Below the pieces are notes generated by a model that had not been told where the DNA came from, did no database searches, and saw only the letters and a program-made list of their open reading frames with translations. A stretch of 64,000 bases of DNA from CAYFZO01 sp965226235 (GTDB lineage Bacteria; Pseudomonadota; Gammaproteobacteria; Poriferisulfidales; Oxydemutatoraceae), in contig OZ245335.1 of the NCBI GenBank assembly GCA_965226235.1, positions 558,001 through 622,000 of the forward strand, read 5' to 3'. How positions within the stretch are numbered: position 1 is the stretch's first letter; every line of letters starts with the position of its first letter. The translations under genes were made by a program, and so were the position numbers. Positions 24,212 to 35,795 of this stretch are shown one piece after another.

Positions 24212-26803
24212 TCAGGTCTCCGGGTGAACCGACAACTGATCTTCGATGCCGACAACAAGCTCCACCATGACCAGCCGTTCCTTGCCAGACAACCGGATCA
24301 GCCGAACTCCCTGGGTGTTTCTCCCCACCAGAGGCACGTCCTTGAGCCGCATCCTGATCAGTTTGCCACCGGTGGTGATAAGCACGGCTTCATCGTTTTC
24401 ACCGCCCAGTACGGCGCCCCTGACAAGTCCGTTGCGTGGCATGGTGCGTATCGAAATAACACCTTTCCCACCGCGCTTTTGCGGGGTAAACCGCGCAACC
24501 TCGGTACGCTTGCCGAAACCGTTTCTGGTCGCAACCAGGACAGATTTTCCTGTCTGCTGTTCAGTGTCGATCGTCAGCAGAGAGACGACCCTGGCTTTTG
24601 CATCCAGGCGCATTCCCCTGACTCCCTGAGCCTGCCTGCCGATCGACCGTAGGTCACTCGCCCGGAATCGAATGGCTTTGCCAGCGTCGGTAAACAGCAT
24701 GACATGATGACGGGGGTCAACCAGTTCAGTGCCTGTCAACTCGTCCCCGGGCTTTAAACGCACAGCGATGATGCCGTTCTTCCGAGGGTGAGAAAAATTG
24801 GCAAGCCCGACTTTCTTGACCGTGCCCCGGGCCGTTGCCATCAGCACATAGCGGCTCGGGTCATAGTCTTTCACCGGTAACAACGAAGATATCCGTTCGC
24901 CATCAGCCAGCGGCAGCATGTTGACGATGGGTTTGCCCTGGGCAGTGCGGCCGACCCTGGGCAAACAGTAGACCTTCAGCCAGTAAACTTTTCCGCGCGT
25001 AGAAAAACAAAGCAAGGTGTCGTGCGTGCCGGCAATAAACAGCTTTTCGACACAATCCTTTTCCTTGACCGGGGCCGCCGTTTTCCCTGTACCGCCACGT
25101 CGCTGCGCATGGTAGGTATCGAGTGGCTGATACTTCGCATAGCCTTTGCGCGACAGGGTCACTACGGCTTCTTCTTTCTTCACAAGGTCTTCCAACTCCA
25201 CGCCACCCTGCTCCTCGAGGATCTCGGTGCGCCTGCGGTCACCGTGTAGGTTGCGTGTCTCGATCAACTCCTCCTTGACGACATCGATCAGGCGGTCCGG
25301 GTTCGACAGTACTTCAAGCAACTCGCCAATCCGTTGAACCAGTTGCTTGTAATCGATGAAAATCTTGTCCTGCTCGAGCGCCGTCAAGCGGTGAAGTCGC
25401 AGGTCCAGGATGGCCTGCGCCTGCGCCTGCGACAGGCGATAGCCATCGTCGGATAACCCGAATCCGGGCTCGAGAGTGTCGGGACGCGTGATATGGCTCG
25501 CGGTGCCATCAGAGCTCAGCTCTACATCTCGCAACATCTCGATTACTTTGCCTGACGGCCAGGCTCTGTCCATCAGCGCCTGCCTGGCGGCAGCGGGAGA
25601 AGCAGATGCCTTGATCAAAGCGATCACCGCATCCAGGCTTGCCAACGCCACCGCGTACCCTTCGAGCAGATGCGCTTTCTCTCTGGCTTTGCGCAATTCG
25701 AATACCGAGCGCCGTGTGATTACGTCTCGACGATGACGTATGAAGGCCTCCAACGCCTGCTTGATGTTTACCAGTTGCGGCCCTCCTTCGTTAAGGGCCA
25801 CCATGTTGACGCTGAAAGCGGTCTGCAACGACGTGAACTTGTACAGCTTGTTCAGTATGACTTCGCCTGCCTCACCCCGTTTGGTTTGTATCACCGCGCG
25901 CATCCCATCCTTGTCGGACTCGTCACGCAGCTCGGAGATGCCTTCGATACGTTTCTCCTTGACCAGGGCCACGATTTTCTGCAACAGCGTCGCCTTGTTG
26001 ACCATGTACGGCAACTCATTGACAACGATGCGTCCACCCTGTGTTTTCTCATCTTTTTCGATCACGCACCGCGCGCGCATGACTACCCTGCCGCGTCCGG
26101 TGTGGTAGGCCTCCCTGATGCCTTCCCTGCCACAGATGAAGCCAGCGGTCGGGAAATCCGGCCCGGGCAAATGCTCCATCAACCCATCGATGCTGATGTC
26201 TGGATTGTCGATCAACGCAAGTGTCGCGTCGATCACTTCGTTGAGGTTATGCGGTGGGATGTTGGTCGCCATGCCCACCGCGATGCCGGATGAGCCATTG
26301 ACGAGCAGATTCGGCACGCGGGTTGGAAACACCAACGGCTCTTCTTCCGAACCGTCGTAGTTCGGGACAAAATCGACCGTCTCCTTGTCGAGGTCAGCCA
26401 GCAACTGGTGTGCAACACGCGTCATGCGCACTTCGGTGTAGCGCATCGCCGCCGGCGCATCACCGTCTATCGAGCCAAAGTTGCCTTGCCCATCGACCAG
26501 CATGTAGCGTAGTGAAAACGGTTGCGCCATGCGCACGATTGCATCGTATACCGCACTTTCTCCATGCGGGTGATACTTACCTATGACTTCTCCGACCACC
26601 CGCGCGGACTTCTTGTGAGGTTTGTTATAGTCGGTGCCGAGTTCCCGCATCGCGAACAGTACGCGCCGATGTACCGGCTTGAGACCGTCGCGGATATCCG
26701 GCAGGGCGCGCCCGACGATGACGCTCATCGCATAATCCAGGTAGGATTTGCGCATCTCGTCTTCGAGTGAGACCGAGATGATTTCCCGAGCGAAATCTGT
26801 CAT
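24212..26803 (-). CDS. gyrA: DNA gyrase subunit A
   Basis: GyrA breaks and rejoins DNA in the gyrase tetramer. The 863-residue length is usual. The catalytic Tyr is residue 122 (AAMRYTEVRM). The quinolone-determining residues are Ser83 and Asp87 (HGESAVYDAIVRMAQ), the sensitive form. The C-terminal beta-pinwheel has the GyrA box QAQGVRGMRL. Just upstream of the ATG, GGACCCC and GGGGGTC can form a hairpin that covers the ribosome site (26808-26826). Divergent ubiG lies 174 bases away. Confidence 0.98.
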   Translation of the reverse strand: MTDFAREIISVSLEDEMRKSYLDYAMSVIVGRALPDIRDGLKPVHRRVLFAMRELGTDYNKPHKKSARVVGEVIGKYHPHGESAVYDAIVRMAQPFSLRYMLVDGQGNFGSIDGDAPAAMRYTEVRMTRVAHQLLADLDKETVDFVPNYDGSEEEPLVFPTRVPNLLVNGSSGIAVGMATNIPPHNLNEVIDATLALIDNPDISIDGLMEHLPGPDFPTAGFICGREGIREAYHTGRGRVVMRARCVIEKDEKTQGGRIVVNELPYMVNKATLLQKIVALVKEKRIEGISELRDESDKDGMRAVIQTKRGEAGEVILNKLYKFTSLQTAFSVNMVALNEGGPQLVNIKQALEAFIRHRRDVITRRSVFELRKAREKAHLLEGYAVALASLDAVIALIKASASPAAARQALMDRAWPSGKVIEMLRDVELSSDGTASHITRPDTLEPGFGLSDDGYRLSQAQAQAILDLRLHRLTALEQDKIFIDYKQLVQRIGELLEVLSNPDRLIDVVKEELIETRNLHGDRRRTEILEEQGGVELEDLVKKEEAVVTLSRKGYAKYQPLDTYHAQRRGGTGKTAAPVKEKDCVEKLFIAGTHDTLLCFSTRGKVYWLKVYCLPRVGRTAQGKPIVNMLPLADGERISSLLPVKDYDPSRYVLMATARGTVKKVGLANFSHPRKNGIIAVRLKPGDELTGTELVDPRHHVMLFTDAGKAIRFRASDLRSIGRQAQGVRGMRLDAKARVVSLLTIDTEQQTGKSVLVATRNGFGKRTEVARFTPQKRGGKGVISIRTMPRNGLVRGAVLGGENDEAVLITTGGKLIRMRLKDVPLVGRNTQGVRLIRLSGKERLVMVELVVGIEDQLSVHPET

Positions 26804-26977
26804 CGCAGACCCCCTTCAAGGGGTCCCTTGCGTACCAAGGGGAAGCCGTAGGGCACTTTTCGGCAAAGTTCCGTAGAGTTAGTCAAAATAAGCCGGATGG
26901 CTGTAGAAAGATTATCTAGGCATTTTATCACGGATGTTGTTGGTTCAGGTGTTGTTGGATCAGGAAAGGCGGCAAAA

Positions 26978-27727
26978 ATGCCCGGGGCACTTTGCTCCCT
27001 GACGTATAATGCTCCGGTGCGCTCCCAGCAGGAAAATGTATCCGCCCAGGAGTTGCGGAAATTTGAATCCTCCGCTCACGATTGGTGGAACCCGCAGGGT
27101 GACTTCAGGACCCTGCACGATCTGACCCCCCTGCGGGTGGATTACATACAATCCCGGGCACAAATCGATAACCAGCGCATACTCGATGTCGGTTGCGGCG
27201 GCGGACTCCTGTGCGAAGCCCTGGCGCGCCAAGGGGGGATCCTGACCGGAATAGACCTGTCTAAATCTTCCCTGGAAGCAGCCCGGGCACACATGCAGGA
27301 AACGCAGCTACAAATCGACTACCGTCTATCCTCGGCCGAGACATTTGCCGAAGCCGAAGCCGAAGGCTACGCTGCCGTCGTCTGCCTGGAGTTGCTGGAG
27401 CACGTCCCCGACCCAGCGTCGACCGTCGCGGCGTGTGCAAGATTGACCCAGCCCGGCGGCAACCTGTTCTTCTCGACCATCAACCGCAACCTGAAATCCT
27501 ACCTGTTTGCCGTGCTCGGCGCCGAGTACGTCCTGCGGCTGCTGCCCAGAGGGACTCATGATTACCGGCGACTGGTTCGCCCGTCTGAACTGGTACAGGC
27601 TGCGAACACGTCCTCCCTGGTGTTGCGAGATTTGTCCGGCGTCTCCTATCACCCGCTTTCACGCCGCTGCAAACTGAGCAGGGATACGAGCATCAACTAT
27701 ATCGTGCATTTCCACAAACCCTCGTGA
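26978..27727 (+). CDS. ubiG: Ubiquinone biosynthesis O-methyltransferase
   Basis: UbiG carries out both O-methylations in ubiquinone synthesis. The core opens with FESSAHDWWNPQGDFRTLHDLTPLRVDYI and the SAM-binding motif ILDVGCGGGLLCEALA. It then has VVCLELLEHVPDPASTV and the FFSTINRNLKSYL segment. I chose ATG 26978 because AGGAAAGG lies 8 bases upstream, giving 249 residues. GTG 27017 would also keep all conserved residues, and a longer frame starts at 26897. A 15-bp tandem duplication (26935-26964) lies immediately upstream of, and runs into, the ribosome site. Confidence 0.95.
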   Translation: MPGALCSLTYNAPVRSQQENVSAQELRKFESSAHDWWNPQGDFRTLHDLTPLRVDYIQSRAQIDNQRILDVGCGGGLLCEALARQGGILTGIDLSKSSLEAARAHMQETQLQIDYRLSSAETFAEAEAEGYAAVVCLELLEHVPDPASTVAACARLTQPGGNLFFSTINRNLKSYLFAVLGAEYVLRLLPRGTHDYRRLVRPSELVQAANTSSLVLRDLSGVSYHPLSRRCKLSRDTSINYIVHFHKPS

Positions 27728-28434
27728 GCGTCTCAGCCGTATTACTGGACCTCGACGGCACCGTCGCGGATACCGCGCCCGACCTTGCCGATGCCTTGAA
27801 TCGCCTGCTCAGGAGGCAGAAAAAGCACCCGCTGCCCTTTGCCGAAATACGACGCTACGCGTCGCATGGCGCGAAAGGGCTGGTCGACCACGGCTTTCCC
27901 GACGCCTTGCCCGAGGATGCGCAATCTCTGATCCAGGACTTCCTCGCGCTTTATGCGGAGCGTCTGTGCGTAAAGACCCGGCTGTTTCCCGGGGTCATGC
28001 AGCATCTTGAGGCACTCGAACAACGCGGTATTGCCCGAGCGATCGTGACCAACAAAATGCAATATCTCGCTGAACCGGTCCTGAAGAAACTGGGTATCGA
28101 TACGCTGATGCAGTGTTGTGTCTATGGTGACACGGTGGAACGCAAGAAGCCGGCACCGGACTCATTGTTGTACGCAGCCAGGAAATTGCGGGTGCCCCCC
28201 GAAAACTGTCTGTACGTCGGCGACAGCGAGCGTGATGTCCTCGCAGCCAGGGCGGCGAACATGCCGGTGCTGATCACCGCCTACGGCTATGAATCTGCAG
28301 GGGCAACGAAAGGTCTGTGGGGTGCTCACGGTGTAGTGGAAACGCTCGCCGATGTGCTGCCTGAAGTGGACGCTTTTTCAAGCGTGCAAAAGGCCGGCAA
28401 CCCGAACGTATCCGACAGTAACGCACCCGGCTGA
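27724..28434 (+). CDS. mupP: HAD phosphatase, MupP / phosphoglycolate phosphatase type
   Basis: The 236-residue product is a HAD-family phosphatase. Motif I is LLDLDGTVADTAPDL (nucleophile Asp near residue 8), motif II is VTNK, motif III has KKPAPDSLL, and motif IV is YVGDSERDVLAARAANM. Its GTG start overlaps the ubiG stop. From general knowledge of Pseudomonas gene order, the HAD gene directly after ubiG is MupP, the N-acetylmuramic acid 6-phosphate phosphatase of peptidoglycan recycling. Phosphoglycolate phosphatase (gph) is the alternative, as sequence alone does not separate them. Confidence 0.85.
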   Translation: MSVSAVLLDLDGTVADTAPDLADALNRLLRRQKKHPLPFAEIRRYASHGAKGLVDHGFPDALPEDAQSLIQDFLALYAERLCVKTRLFPGVMQHLEALEQRGIARAIVTNKMQYLAEPVLKKLGIDTLMQCCVYGDTVERKKPAPDSLLYAARKLRVPPENCLYVGDSERDVLAARAANMPVLITAYGYESAGATKGLWGAHGVVETLADVLPEVDAFSSVQKAGNPNVSDSNAPG

Positions 28435-28438
28435 CTAC

Positions 28439-29626
28439 GTGGAAGCGATCATTCTCATTGGCGTACTGATCACCGGCATCCTGCTCGGATACGTCGGCAA
28501 CAGAAAACAGAGGCAGGCAACGCCAGGCACCGAAGAGTTCAAAACGCTGTCGGCAGACCTTAGCGGAAATATCAGTGACGCTATGATAAAAGCCGTCAAA
28601 CACTTGCAGGAACAGTCCCAAACCGACCTGAAATGGCGGCAGGATTCGATCGAAACACTGGTAAAACCGATCCGAGACGCCCTGGAAAAGTCCCAGTCGC
28701 AGATCAGGGAAATAGAAAAAGAGCGCAAGCAGGACCAGGGAGCACTCAGAGAACAGTTGACCTCGGTCGCGCAAGGGCAAATGCACCTGCAGCAGGAGAC
28801 CGGACGCCTGGTCAACGCTTTGAGGAGACCGGAGGTACGGGGACAGTGGGGGGAGTTGACCTTGCGGAGAACAGTGGAACTCGCCGGCATGGAAAAGTAC
28901 TGCGATTTCGATGAGCAGGTCCAGGCGATCGAAGAGCAAAGCCCGCGGCTGCGCGCAGATTTGATCGTGCATTTGCCCAATCAGCGGCACGTTGTGGTCG
29001 ATGCCAAAACCCCGCTGGATGCCTACCTGGACTCACTGGATAAAAGCGACGATGAGGACCGCAGGCAATGCCTGCGGCGGCACGCGCAGCAACTGGCATC
29101 TCACGTTCGGAGTCTGGCTTCCAAGGCTTACTGGAAGCAGTTCGAAGATAGCCTGGATTTTGTTGTGATGTTTATACCCGGCGAACGGTTCCTGACGGCG
29201 GCACTGGAGCATGCGCCTACCCTGCAGGAGGACGCGCTCGGCAACCGCGTCATCCTCGCAACACCGCTGACACTGGTCGCGTTGCTACGAGCCATAGCTT
29301 ATGGCTGGAGACAAAAATCGCTGGAAGAAAACGCACAGGAAATTCGCAACCTGGGGGAGGAAATGTACCTGTGCACCGCGACCTTCATCGAACACCTGGA
29401 AAAGGTCGGCAGGCATCTCGAAGGCAGTGCCGGCGCCTATAACGCCGCGGTCGGGTCACTCGAAAGGGGGCTGCTGCCAAGCGCCAGGAAGTTCAGTGCG
29501 TTGGGCATACAAAAGAAAAAGGAAATAACGGACCTGAAGCCGGTGGAGACAACCATCCGGGAGGTGACTCAAAAGCCCGATCCAGCCCTCTCCCAACCGC
29601 CTGCGGAAAACAAAGCACCACAGTAG
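28439..29626 (+). CDS. rmuC: DNA recombination protein RmuC
   Basis: RmuC is a membrane-anchored protein with a restriction-endonuclease-like domain that limits inversions at short repeats in E. coli. The product begins at GTG 28439, four bases after the phosphatase stop, with a membrane helix EAIILIGVLITGILLGYVG. A coiled coil covers about residues 35-130. The RmuC domain follows, with RRPEVRGQWGELTLRRTVELAGM, ADLIVHLPNQRHVVVDAKTPLDAYL, and FVVMFIPGERFLTAAL. The tail after about 355 is charged and variable. Confidence 0.94.
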   Translation: MEAIILIGVLITGILLGYVGNRKQRQATPGTEEFKTLSADLSGNISDAMIKAVKHLQEQSQTDLKWRQDSIETLVKPIRDALEKSQSQIREIEKERKQDQGALREQLTSVAQGQMHLQQETGRLVNALRRPEVRGQWGELTLRRTVELAGMEKYCDFDEQVQAIEEQSPRLRADLIVHLPNQRHVVVDAKTPLDAYLDSLDKSDDEDRRQCLRRHAQQLASHVRSLASKAYWKQFEDSLDFVVMFIPGERFLTAALEHAPTLQEDALGNRVILATPLTLVALLRAIAYGWRQKSLEENAQEIRNLGEEMYLCTATFIEHLEKVGRHLEGSAGAYNAAVGSLERGLLPSARKFSALGIQKKKEITDLKPVETTIREVTQKPDPALSQPPAENKAPQ

Positions 29627-29693
29627 CTTTGCCAATTTTTCCGCACCCTGGCTGAGAAAAAGCGTGCGGGTTGCTGGAAATACGGCAACGCGC

Positions 29694-29982
29694 CTATTCG
29701 TGGGCGATCGGCTTGTCCGTGAACAGATAGTCTTTCAGTTCTTTGTCAAAACGAGAATCGTGCCGACGGATCCATTCCAGCACCATCGCCGCGTGCTCTT
29801 TCTCCTCGTCGCGGTTATGCGCGAGAATTGCTTTGAGTTCCGGATCCTTGCAGGCATCGACCCTTTGGTTATACCAATCCACCGCCTCCAACTCTTCCAT
29901 GAGCGAGGACACGGCTCGGTGCATGTCGCGAGTATCCTCTGAAAGTTCATCGGTCGGTTCATGATAACTTTTGGTTAACCAT
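29694..29982 (-). CDS. Encapsulin-associated-type ferritin (EncFtn family), start probably frameshifted
   Basis: The product matches EncFtn, the two-helix ferritin that oxidises and stores iron inside encapsulin shells. It has EELEAVDWYNQRVD and LAHNRDEEKEHAAMVLEWIRRHD with the metal-ligand Glu and His residues. Two oddities stand out. The natural-looking ATG at 29982, with GGAG ten bases before it, is one base out of frame with the conserved body; removing one T from the GGTTAACC at 29973-29980 would restore MVTKSYHEPTDEL. Also, the chain stops at KPIAHE without the encapsulin-targeting tail, and no encapsulin gene follows. A start upstream (ATG 30035 or 30065) would give an unrelated N-terminus. 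Confidence 0.75.
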
Positions 29983-30101
29983 GTATAGCGTGCTCCATAT
30001 CGGATAATGAATCGGAAATGAAAAGCCCGGGGCATGCCAAAGCGAAACCCCGCAGAGCACGCCATGGATCTTTTGCCTGGCTTCCATTATTTGGAAAAAA
30101 G

Positions 30102-30218
30102 GCCCGACGGTGACCTACTCTCACACAGGGAAACCCTGCACTACCATCGGCGATGCGTTGTTTCACTTCCGAGTTCGAAATGGGATCGGGTGGTTCAAAC
30201 GCTCTATGGCCGTCGGGC
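30102..30218 (-). rRNA. rrf: 5S ribosomal RNA
   Basis: The minus strand reads GCCCGACGGCCATAGAGCG at the 5' end and closes with its complement CCGTCGGGC. The conserved CCGATCCCATTTCGAACTCGG segment is inside. A run of six T residues follows (30095-30100) and may end transcription. It lies about 90 bases after 23S. Confidence 0.96.
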
Positions 30219-30309
30219 AAACTGCCTATTGCAAAAAAAAAATCTAGGGACGTGTATCGTATATGTAGAAAGCGTTTCTGATCGTCAAACTCAAACTGTT
30301 TGAGTGTTA

Positions 30310-33204
<2,895 letters not shown>

Positions 33205-33310
33205 TCAAACAACCTGAAGGTTGCGCCGAGGTTATCGGCCTAACGCCATAAACGCTTTCTTGATACAGTCCCTAGTTTTCAAAAAACCACTGTGGTATCT
33301 ATCCACAGTC

Positions 33311-33386
33311 TGGTGGAGCCAGGGAGGATCGAACTCCCGACCTCCTGCATGCAAAGCAGGTGCTCTCCCATCTGAGCTATGGCCCC
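33311..33386 (-). tRNA. tRNA-Ala (anticodon TGC)
   Basis: The 76-base gene folds as a cloverleaf with acceptor GGGGCCA/TGGCTCC, anticodon loop TTTGCAT and an encoded CCA. It is the usual second tRNA of a 16S-23S spacer. Confidence 0.97.
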
Positions 33387-33444
33387 TTCGCACCGGTAGT
33401 TTCCTGGCAAGACTGGCTCGCTACGGACTGCAATATGCCCAGCG

Positions 33445-33521
33445 TGGTGGGTCTGGGTGGATTCGAACCACCGACCTCACCCTTATCAGGGGTGTGCTCT
33501 AACCAGCTGAGCTACAGACCC
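33445..33521 (-). tRNA. tRNA-Ile (anticodon GAT)
   Basis: The 77-base gene has acceptor GGGTCTG/CAGACCC, anticodon loop CTGATAA and an encoded CCA. It is the usual first tRNA of a 16S-23S spacer, but upstream of it here is a promoter and dnaQ, not 16S. Confidence 0.97.
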
Positions 33522-33647
33522 GCTTTGAAAGCAACCTGCCAGCTACCTGTGCTCAATGCTCAAAAACGAAATAATCGCCCCCCGTTACTGCGCGCCTTGA
33601 TAAAGGCATCGCAACGGCACCGCCCGAAAGCGGCATGAACTGCGCGC

Positions 33648-33676
33648 AGTGTAGCGGCTTCCCCACTGAAAAGCAA
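33648..33676 (-). promoter_or_regulatory. rRNA-type promoter for tRNA-Ile/tRNA-Ala/23S/5S
   Basis: On the minus strand, TTGCTT (33671-33676) is followed by a 17-base spacer and TACACT (33648-33653). Then comes a GC-rich GCGCGC discriminator, a feature of stringently controlled stable-RNA promoters. It lies about 125 bases before tRNA-Ile and would supply the 23S half-operon on its own. Confidence 0.65.
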
Positions 33677-33820
33677 ACGCTGTAGGGTCCTACCACATGT
33701 GGGACAAATGCAGCAGGCGTTGGGCGAGCATTTGGCAGGGTGTGAGGTTATCGAATCCTCGGTGTGGCCCGGAAAACACCCTCGGAATAAATCCAGCCGA
33801 AGAGGCTTCGACGTAGAAAA

Positions 33821-34501
33821 TCAATCGGGTTTGCCCGCGCGCATCCTTTCCATGAACTGCCTGTGCGCTTCGCACTCTTCCTCGGTTGCAGCAATCACCG
33901 GCACGTCAAAATGCCTTTCTATTCGGGTGTCCTTCTCGCCGCCTGCATCAGCAACCACGACCGCATCGAGTGACATGGAGATCTGCCCACCGGTCATCGC
34001 CAGATAGACCCGCGTGAGCAATCGCGCGTCGAGCAGGGCGCCGTGCGCTTTGGCGCGCTCGTCGCTCTTTACGTTGTACCTCTCGCAAAGAGCATCCAGA
34101 TTATTTCGCAACCCCGGGTGCTTGTTACGGGCGAGTTCCAGCGTGTCGATCACGCTGCATCTGCTCTCATCGAGGAAAGTGCCCCTGCCTGCCAATTCGA
34201 ATTCGGCGTCAAGAAACCCCAGGTCGAACGGCGCATTGTGAATGATCAGCTCCGCGCCCCGCACAAAGTCCAGAATCTGCTGGAAACAATCGGAAAACGA
34301 CGGCTGGTTGGCGAGTTGTTTGCGCGTGATGGCGTGCACCCGCAAGGCCTCTGGGTCGATTTCACGATCCGGGTTGAAATACTGATGAAACTCACCGGTG
34401 ATTTTTCTTTCCACGATCTCGATGCAGCCAATTTCAATAATCCTGTGCCCCAGCGCCGGTTCCATACCGGTGGTTTCAACGTCCAATGCGATCTGCTTCA
34501 T
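33821..34501 (-). CDS. dnaQ: DNA polymerase III epsilon subunit (proofreading exonuclease)
   Basis: DnaQ removes mispaired bases during replication. The 226-residue product has the exonuclease motifs: ExoI IALDVETTGMEP (Asp7, Glu9), ExoII with IIHNAPFDLGFLDAEF, and ExoIII with KAHGALLDARLL. The C-terminal 40 residues, after a flexible linker, bind the alpha subunit. The ATG at 34501 follows a strong GGGGAGGAGG site and overlaps the rnhA stop by four bases. No beta-clamp motif was checked. Confidence 0.96.
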   Translation of the reverse strand: MKQIALDVETTGMEPALGHRIIEIGCIEIVERKITGEFHQYFNPDREIDPEALRVHAITRKQLANQPSFSDCFQQILDFVRGAELIIHNAPFDLGFLDAEFELAGRGTFLDESRCSVIDTLELARNKHPGLRNNLDALCERYNVKSDERAKAHGALLDARLLTRVYLAMTGGQISMSLDAVVVADAGGEKDTRIERHFDVPVIAATEEECEAHRQFMERMRAGKPD

Positions 34502-34974
34502 GGTTTGTCCTCCTCCCCTGCCAGGCGACGTTCGGCAATCAGGCAATCGATGCTGGCGTTGGCAAGCCCATCGGCGCGCGTATTCCCTTCGTTGCCGCTG
34601 TGCCCCTTGACCCAGTGCCAGTCGATGTCGAACTTTGCGCTCAACTTATCCAGGCGTTCCCACAGGTCCTTGTTCGCGACCGGCGTTTTTTTGGATGTAC
34701 GCCACCGGTTCTGTCTCCAGCGCGGCAGCCACTCCCTGACCCCCTCCATCAGGTAGCGCGAATCGGTCGTCAGATGGATGCGACATTGGCGTTTGACCGC
34801 CTGCAATGCCTCGATCGCAGCCGTCAGTTCCATGCGGTTGTTGGTAGTATGTTCTTCCGCGCCGGACAGTTCCTTCTCTCTGCCTTGATAGATCAGCAAC
34901 GCGCCCCACCCTCCCGGGCCAGGGTTGCCACGACACGCGCCGTCGGTGTAAATCCTGATCACCTTGTCAGCCAT
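34498..34974 (-). CDS. rnhA: Ribonuclease HI
   Basis: RNase HI cuts the RNA strand of RNA-DNA hybrids. The active-site carboxylates are visible in IYTDGACRGNPGPGGWGA (Asp10), NNRMELTAAIEAL (Glu), TTDSRYLMEGV (Asp) and NTRADGLANAS (Asp). From ATG 34974 the product is 158 residues, the usual length. The start overlaps the methyltransferase stop by one base. The order yafS-rnhA-dnaQ is conserved in gammaproteobacteria. Confidence 0.97.
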   Translation of the reverse strand: MADKVIRIYTDGACRGNPGPGGWGALLIYQGREKELSGAEEHTTNNRMELTAAIEALQAVKRQCRIHLTTDSRYLMEGVREWLPRWRQNRWRTSKKTPVANKDLWERLDKLSAKFDIDWHWVKGHSGNEGNTRADGLANASIDCLIAERRLAGEEDKP

Positions 34975-35783
34975 CAGTGCCGATCGAACGCCGTCGGTTG
35001 CATGACCCTGCCACGAATAAAATCCTGATGTCCGAGTTCCCTGCCGGACAGAATCATCCCGGGAACCTGTTTCTGCACGTACACGGCATAGAGCCTCCCC
35101 ATCCAGAACAAAGTTTTTTCCAGCACGCAATTCATTCGTTTTTTCCATAGCCGGTCGCCGCGCACCGCCAAAGGCGGCGAGAGCCAGGCGCGCTTACGGA
35201 TCGAAAAACCGAGAATGGACAGCCAGTTATCGAGAAGCCACGGCGGATAAAATCGCCCGCACCAAGGAACGCCCCTGAATAGCCTGAGGGGACGCACCAG
35301 CCCGGTTGGACCAAACCAGTTGAAAGTTACGATGATACACCGCCCCCGTGGAGCCAGCATCCTTTCGATTTCACGCAGGAATCGATGGGGATCTTCGGCG
35401 AATTCCAACACATGGCATGCAATGATCAAGTCGGAGCTTTCGGTTTTGACTGGCAGGAAATCAAGATCGACCCTGGCGTCCCCACCCGCGGGAGCGACAC
35501 AAAAAACCGAACCACGCCTGTCGTGGTCAACCCATTCGGCGTGACCCGGAAAGCCTGATATCTCCAGCACCAGGGAGTCGTCATCCGAGCGTAACCACTG
35601 TCGCATCAGGGTGTTCAGCAAAGCCAGCGTCTGCTTACCGCGTTTGCCCGAATACCAGCGTGCCAACTGCCAGACGATTTCTTCCTGGTCTACACGCCGG
35701 TACCGGTGCAGCCGGTCCAACACCCCCAGCCGGTTTCCCCGCTCGGAGACTTCCTTGATTCCGGTCGATGGCTTCCTGTTCAT
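34974..35783 (-). CDS. SAM-dependent methyltransferase, YafS-like
   Basis: The 269-residue product has a class I methyltransferase core: a degenerate glycine motif in LVLEISGFPG, then SSDLIIACHVLEFAEDPHRFLREIERMLAPRGRCIIV. This matches the methyltransferase encoded next to rnhA in many gammaproteobacteria (YafS in E. coli). The substrate is unknown. The region after about 170 is rich in Trp, Arg and Pro (VRPLRLFRGVPWCGRFYPPWLLDNWL). It lies 13 bases downstream of the ABC ATPase stop on the far side and is coupled to rnhA. Confidence 0.85.
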   Translation of the reverse strand: MNRKPSTGIKEVSERGNRLGVLDRLHRYRRVDQEEIVWQLARWYSGKRGKQTLALLNTLMRQWLRSDDDSLVLEISGFPGHAEWVDHDRRGSVFCVAPAGGDARVDLDFLPVKTESSDLIIACHVLEFAEDPHRFLREIERMLAPRGRCIIVTFNWFGPTGLVRPLRLFRGVPWCGRFYPPWLLDNWLSILGFSIRKRAWLSPPLAVRGDRLWKKRMNCVLEKTLFWMGRLYAVYVQKQVPGMILSGRELGHQDFIRGRVMQPTAFDRH

Positions 35784-35795
35784 GGTGCAGCAAAT

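Noticed and set aside
27005..27019. TATAAT followed by GTG 27017 as a leaderless ubiG start
   Set aside because: No -35 box stands at the right distance, and ATG 26978 has a much better ribosome site.
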